From contig CAVHXA010000034.1 of NCBI GenBank assembly GCA_963639765.1, positions 1 through 19,195 of the forward strand: 19,195 bases of DNA, read 5' to 3'. Positions 16,839 to 19,195 of this stretch are shown here, piece after piece. The DNA comes from CAVHXA01 sp963639765. GTDB lineage: Bacteria; Bacillota; Clostridia; Oscillospirales; Oscillospiraceae. The first letter of the stretch is position 1. The number at the start of each line of letters is the position of its first letter. The notes under the pieces were generated by a model, which worked only from the letters and a program-made list of their open reading frames with translations, was not told where the DNA came from and made no database searches. A program made the translations under genes and the position numbers.

Positions 16839-17550
16839 ATTTCACCACTCCAACCGTTCTGTCATCCCCACCGTATTCCGCCAGATCTGCCACCAGGCCT
16901 TTCAACTCGCTGAGAAGATCATCTTTGGAAATGCCGGCTTCTATCTCCGCAACCATTTCGATTTCATGCCCGGTTTGAATTCCGTTTGCAACACCATCCG
17001 AACAGACCAGTATGGCATAGGGCATATATGTATCCAAGTCGAACCGAGAAACCCAGAAATCAGACGGCTTGACATTTGCGCTCAGACACGTGGTTTGATT
17101 TATAAATACATCATTGTCCTGCGGCGCTTGACAGTTGAGTCCCCCGGAAGTCACGATCAGAAAACCGTCACCGATCGAAAACAGCAACAACTTGTTGCCG
17201 TATTTTATCACGGCTTTCAATGTGGCGCAGCAGTCGTCAAGCTTTTCATTTTTCAAAAGCTCTTTCCATGTGTTGACGATAAAGCCTGCGATATTTGAAA
17301 CGTTGGGGCGTAGATCTGCACTCCTGACGAATTCAAATGCCCTCATTACCGCCGAAACTGCCGCCTGGGCGCCCAACTCAGCATTGGCACACGAGCCGAC
17401 GCCGTCCGAAACGGCCATTGCAAAATCGTCTCCGGACACTCTAAAATCAATGGCATCCTGATTGGGTTTATCGTCTAGGCGATGGTTAATGCCCGTATCG
17501 GATACAACGGCGAAGGCATAATCACCGTGCCGTTCCGCCTTGGAAATCAT
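16807..17550 (-). CDS. PP2C-family protein phosphatase
   Basis: The protein has 247 residues, a minimal PP2C (PPM) catalytic domain. Metal-binding motifs are in order: NQDA (D32), AVSDGVGSC (D49, G50), SIGDGFL (D128), CSDGVANG (D185) and YGGDDRTVGVV (D229/D230). The family removes phosphate from Ser/Thr with Mn or Mg ions. The natural substrate here is likely a target of the adjacent kinase or the kinase itself. The start overlaps the VWA stop as ATGA, and the end overlaps the kinase start by 32 nt. There is no signal peptide or membrane segment, so it is cytosolic. The phosphatase role is secure by motif; the substrate is inferred. Confidence 0.92.
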   Translation of the reverse strand: MISKAERHGDYAFAVVSDTGINHRLDDKPNQDAIDFRVSGDDFAMAVSDGVGSCANAELGAQAAVSAVMRAFEFVRSADLRPNVSNIAGFIVNTWKELLKNEKLDDCCATLKAVIKYGNKLLLFSIGDGFLIVTSGGLNCQAPQDNDVFINQTTCLSANVKPSDFWVSRFDLDTYMPYAILVCSDGVANGIQTGHEIEMVAEIEAGISKDDLLSELKGLVADLAEYGGDDRTVGVVKYERTNAESDR

Positions 17551-18242
17551 ATGATGATATCCTCATCGTCGATGTCAAACAGCGGTGCAAACACATTGGC
17601 ATCATTGGGATTGATACTTTGCATACGCGCAACCGTGGACATCGTTACCCACTTAAAGAATTTGCCGATGCCGGTCACATCCTTTGTTTTGATCAGCGGG
17701 ACATCGGGATTGTCAATGAACGCTCTGAGCATATCCGCATCGGCGTCCTCGCCGATGCCGAGCGCGAGTCGCTGGCATTTAGATGTTCGTTTGCCGCAAT
17801 GAATAAGCTTCATCGGTTCCCAGTCTATATAGTTTTTCTTGCGATACATCTCTTCGGTGCAATCGGTGGGCAGGCCATCGCTAATGAGTATAATCGTGGG
17901 CGTATAGGCTCTGGAGGAAACGACATTTTGATCCTCAATCATTTCGTTCACCGTTTCAAACGCGTCACCCATAGGCGTCTTGCCGGCCGCCGATAGTTCC
18001 GAAAGGCGAATCTTGGAAACATCTGCCAAAGGCTGTACAAGTCTGACCTCGCCGCCGAATGTTATGACGGACAGCTGAAATTTGCCCCGTATATCATCCG
18101 CAGCGTCCAATGCCGCAAGCATCTCTCGCAGGGCGAGGTTTAACTCATTGATTTTCTCACCCCTCATGCTCCCGGATGTATCTGCGAGTACAAAAATCGG
18201 AAGCGGGCGCGGCTCTCTCGCAACGTAGCTGTTAAGTCCCAT
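17547..18242 (-). CDS. TerY-like von Willebrand factor A domain protein
   Basis: The protein has 231 residues, almost entirely one VWA domain. A complete MIDAS metal site is visible: DTSGS (D21, S23, S25), T89 in GKTPMGDAF, and D122 in ILISDGLPTD. The start at 18242 is chosen because AAGGAG (18251-18256) lies 8 nt upstream and the PLPIFVLADTSGSM segment then begins at the usual distance; a longer frame from 18275 would run through that ribosome site. There is no signal peptide or transmembrane helix, so it is cytosolic like TerY. It ends with an acidic tail (DIDDEDIII). It is the first gene of operon A and the first member of the VWA-PP2C-kinase triad, presumably a metal-dependent protein-binding scaffold for that module. 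Confidence 0.92.
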   Translation of the reverse strand: MGLNSYVAREPRPLPIFVLADTSGSMRGEKINELNLALREMLAALDAADDIRGKFQLSVITFGGEVRLVQPLADVSKIRLSELSAAGKTPMGDAFETVNEMIEDQNVVSSRAYTPTIILISDGLPTDCTEEMYRKKNYIDWEPMKLIHCGKRTSKCQRLALGIGEDADADMLRAFIDNPDVPLIKTKDVTGIGKFFKWVTMSTVARMQSINPNDANVFAPLFDIDDEDIII

Positions 18243-18291
18243 TTGCTTCTCTCCTTTGCTTCGATAGAGACACAATTCTGCCTTTACTGTA

Positions 18292-18343
18292 TGTATCGAA
18301 TTTTAATTTGATTATAACATATAATTGCTGATTTGTCGATACA
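18292..18343. repeat. 8-bp inverted repeat bracketing the operon A -10 region
   Basis: TGTATCGA (18292-18299) and TCGATACA (18336-18343) are exact inverted copies separated by 36 bp. One arm overlaps the -35 hexamer; the other lies just past the expected start. Centre-to-centre distance is 44 bp, about four helical turns. A further TCGATA half-site lies at 18261-18266 in the leader. This layout suits an operator for a repressor acting on both sides of RNA polymerase. Confidence 0.55.
18311..18339 (-). promoter_or_regulatory. promoter of operon A
   Basis: Read on the minus strand, the -35 is TCGACA (18334-18339, five of six), the spacer is 17 nt, and the -10 is a perfect TATAAT (18311-18316). 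The start is expected near 18304, giving a leader of about 60 nt before the VWA ATG at 18242. This is the only good promoter seen for the seven-gene operon. It is embedded in the inverted repeat at 18292-18343. Confidence 0.75.
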
Positions 18344-18375
18344 AAATGTAACAAAATTCAGGCCGAGAGGAGAAC

Positions 18376-18811
18376 ATGAAGCAAACCCAAAGCCCTACCA
18401 AATGCTCTCTTTGTAGACGAGACGGTGTGGTTGACGCAAGCACAGATGGCCGAGCTCTTTCAAACCGCACGAAGCAATATCGTGGAGCACATCGGGCATA
18501 TCTATGAAGAAGGGGAATTGGACGAGGCTTCAACCTGTCGGAAATTCCGACAAGTTCGGACGGAGGGCAACAGGCAAGTTGCAAGAGAGCTTCCCTACTA
18601 CAATCTCGATATGATCATTTCTCTCGGCTACCGCGTGAAATCCAAGATTGCCACGCAGTTTCGCCGCTGGGCTGCAGAACGCCTGAAAGAGTATATGCTC
18701 AATGGCTTCACGATGGACGATGAACGGCTGAAGAATCTCGGCGGCAATTAGTGGAAAGAACTGCCGGATCGCATTCGCGATATTGGCTCTTCGGAAAAAG
18801 TCATGTATTAT
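18376..18811 (+). pseudogene. RhuM-family virulence-type protein, broken remnant
   Basis: The frame from 18380 encodes DETVWLTQAQMAELF, then LPYYNLDMIISLGYRVKS and FTMDDERLKNLGGN, all typical of RhuM-family proteins of unknown biochemical role, common beside mobile elements. Three lesions are visible. A plausible start ATG at 18376 behind GAGAGGAG is in a different frame from the conserved part, so the 5' end is frameshifted or deleted. A TAG at 18749-18751 interrupts at the place where the family usually has an aromatic residue (GGN-stop-WKEL). After a further 20 family-like codons (WKELPDRIRDIGSSEKV) similarity ends near 18811, well short of a normal RhuM length of around 300 residues. It runs divergently from operon A. 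Confidence 0.8.
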
Positions 18812-19135
18812 AGTGGTCCCCTTGTCAAGACCAGTAACCGAATTTTTATCGTGAACTTTTCCCAACCAACCGCGCTGACCGAAAGACGCCAGATGATACC
18901 TTCAGAGCCCCGAGCCGGGACTTCTTCAGTAGGCACTACTGCAGCCACCGCGCAGCGGATGGTGTAAAATAATTCTGGGTATTTCTTCGAACGAATGGCA
19001 TCCGGGATTAAGTCGGTCTCCAAGGGGAGCGCCCCTGCGGGGGCGGCGAATGTTAAAGAATGATTGAATGCGAAAATAGAGAATCGAACCGCGATATACT
19101 GTAGTTGTGACATCAGAAAAGGCGGTGGATTCTCT
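18812..19135. other. gene-free stretch between RhuM remnant and right-edge gene
   Basis: I find no convincing gene here on either strand. RhuM similarity stops abruptly near 18811, and the next bases (GTGGTCCCCTTGTCAAGAC, 18813-18831) have the look of an insertion-sequence end, but no matching end or target duplication is visible in the window. The stretch also has a GC-rich hairpin (19030-19045) and the left arm of an inverted repeat at 19076-19085. It is probably degenerate mobile-element DNA. Confidence 0.4.
19030..19045. repeat. GC-rich hairpin
   Basis: CGCCCC (19030-19035) pairs with GGGGCG (19040-19045) around a four-base TGCG loop. No T-run follows on either strand, so it is not a classical terminator. 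It could be a structural element of a mobile element leader. Confidence 0.5.
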
Positions 19136-19137
19136 AT
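19076..19137. repeat. 10-bp inverted repeat enclosing the start of the right-edge gene
   Basis: ATAGAGAATC (19076-19085) and GATTCTCTAT (19128-19137) are perfect inverted copies 42 bp apart. The last two bases of the right arm are the first two of the ATG at 19136. In RNA the stem would hide the start codon and the spacing just before it. Confidence 0.6.
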
Positions 19138-19195
19138 GGAAAACATTATAGCGCAACAGCTGGTCAAAATGCAAGCGGAAATTCTGCGAAAAATC
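19136..19195 (+). CDS. unrecognised gene, first 20 codons only (possibly a transposase)
   Basis: An ATG at 19136 opens 20 codons (MENIIAQQLVKMQAEILRKI) to the window edge, preceded by AAGGCGGTGG about 7 nt upstream as a moderate ribosome site. The visible part is amphipathic and helical. The product is not recognised. The leader with an inverted repeat over the start and the degenerate surroundings suggest a mobile-element gene, which is inference. Confidence 0.45.
   Translation, partial: MENIIAQQLVKMQAEILRKI

Noticed and set aside
18536..18552. Hyphenated palindrome TGTCGGA-AAT-TCCGACA
   Set aside because: It lies inside the conserved RhuM coding sequence (CRKFRQ region), so codon constraint explains it better than a regulatory role.
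18807..18828. TTGACA and TATAAT on the minus strand near the end of the RhuM remnant
   Set aside because: The spacer is only 10 nt, too short for a working promoter; it might matter only if a mobile-element circle junction re-spaces the boxes, which cannot be judged here.
1..19195. CRISPR arrays, tRNA or rRNA genes
   Set aside because: No regularly spaced repeats and no tRNA- or rRNA-like segments were seen on either strand.

Overview
The window is about 19 kb of compact, moderate-GC DNA. Nearly all of it is a long run of minus-strand genes, so it reads from the right end to the left end. Strong AGGAGG-type ribosome sites, GTG starts, a DUF1848 protein and a RhuM-type gene remnant suggest a Firmicute, probably a Clostridia-like bacterium. 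That assignment is inference. Two runs of exactly ten Ns (5124-5133 and 8276-8285) show a draft or metagenomic assembly.

Operon A (about 18242 down to 6068) starts at a near-consensus promoter (18311-18339). It holds seven tightly packed or overlapping genes: a TerY-like von Willebrand A (VWA) protein, a PP2C-type phosphatase, a serine/threonine-kinase-like protein with a zinc ribbon, a large UPF1/DNA2-type superfamily 1 (SF1) helicase, a winged-helix protein whose C-terminus carries a HEPN-type R-x4-H motif, an McrB-like AAA+ ATPase with a very long coiled coil, and a DUF2357 (McrC-partner-like) protein ending in zinc-ribbon cysteines. The first three form the TerY-P phosphorylation triad known from comparative genomics of tellurium-resistance-like and defence loci.

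Operon B (5882 down to 117) has its own promoter (5944-5972). It encodes a TPR-plus-cold-shock-domain protein, a large fusion (viroplasmin domain, UvrD helicase, second viroplasmin domain, Rsm22-like methyltransferase), and a DUF1848 protein with a CX3CX2C radical-SAM-like motif. At the extreme left, a promoter and ribosome site point to another minus-strand gene that leaves the window.

The right flank (18376-19195) is decayed or mobile DNA: a RhuM-family pseudogene with a frameshifted 5' end and an in-frame TAG, a 324-base gene-free stretch with a GC-rich hairpin, and the first 20 codons of an unrecognised plus-strand gene whose start codon lies in a 10-bp inverted repeat.

Taken together, the ten genes look like one phospho-regulated nucleic-acid-processing system, most likely anti-phage or anti-plasmid defence. 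In this reading VWA, PP2C and kinase sense and switch, McrB/DUF2357 and two helicases process DNA or RNA:DNA hybrids, and HEPN, CSD and Rsm22-like parts hint at an RNA-directed effector arm. The joint function is inference; the domain calls rest on motifs visible in the translations.
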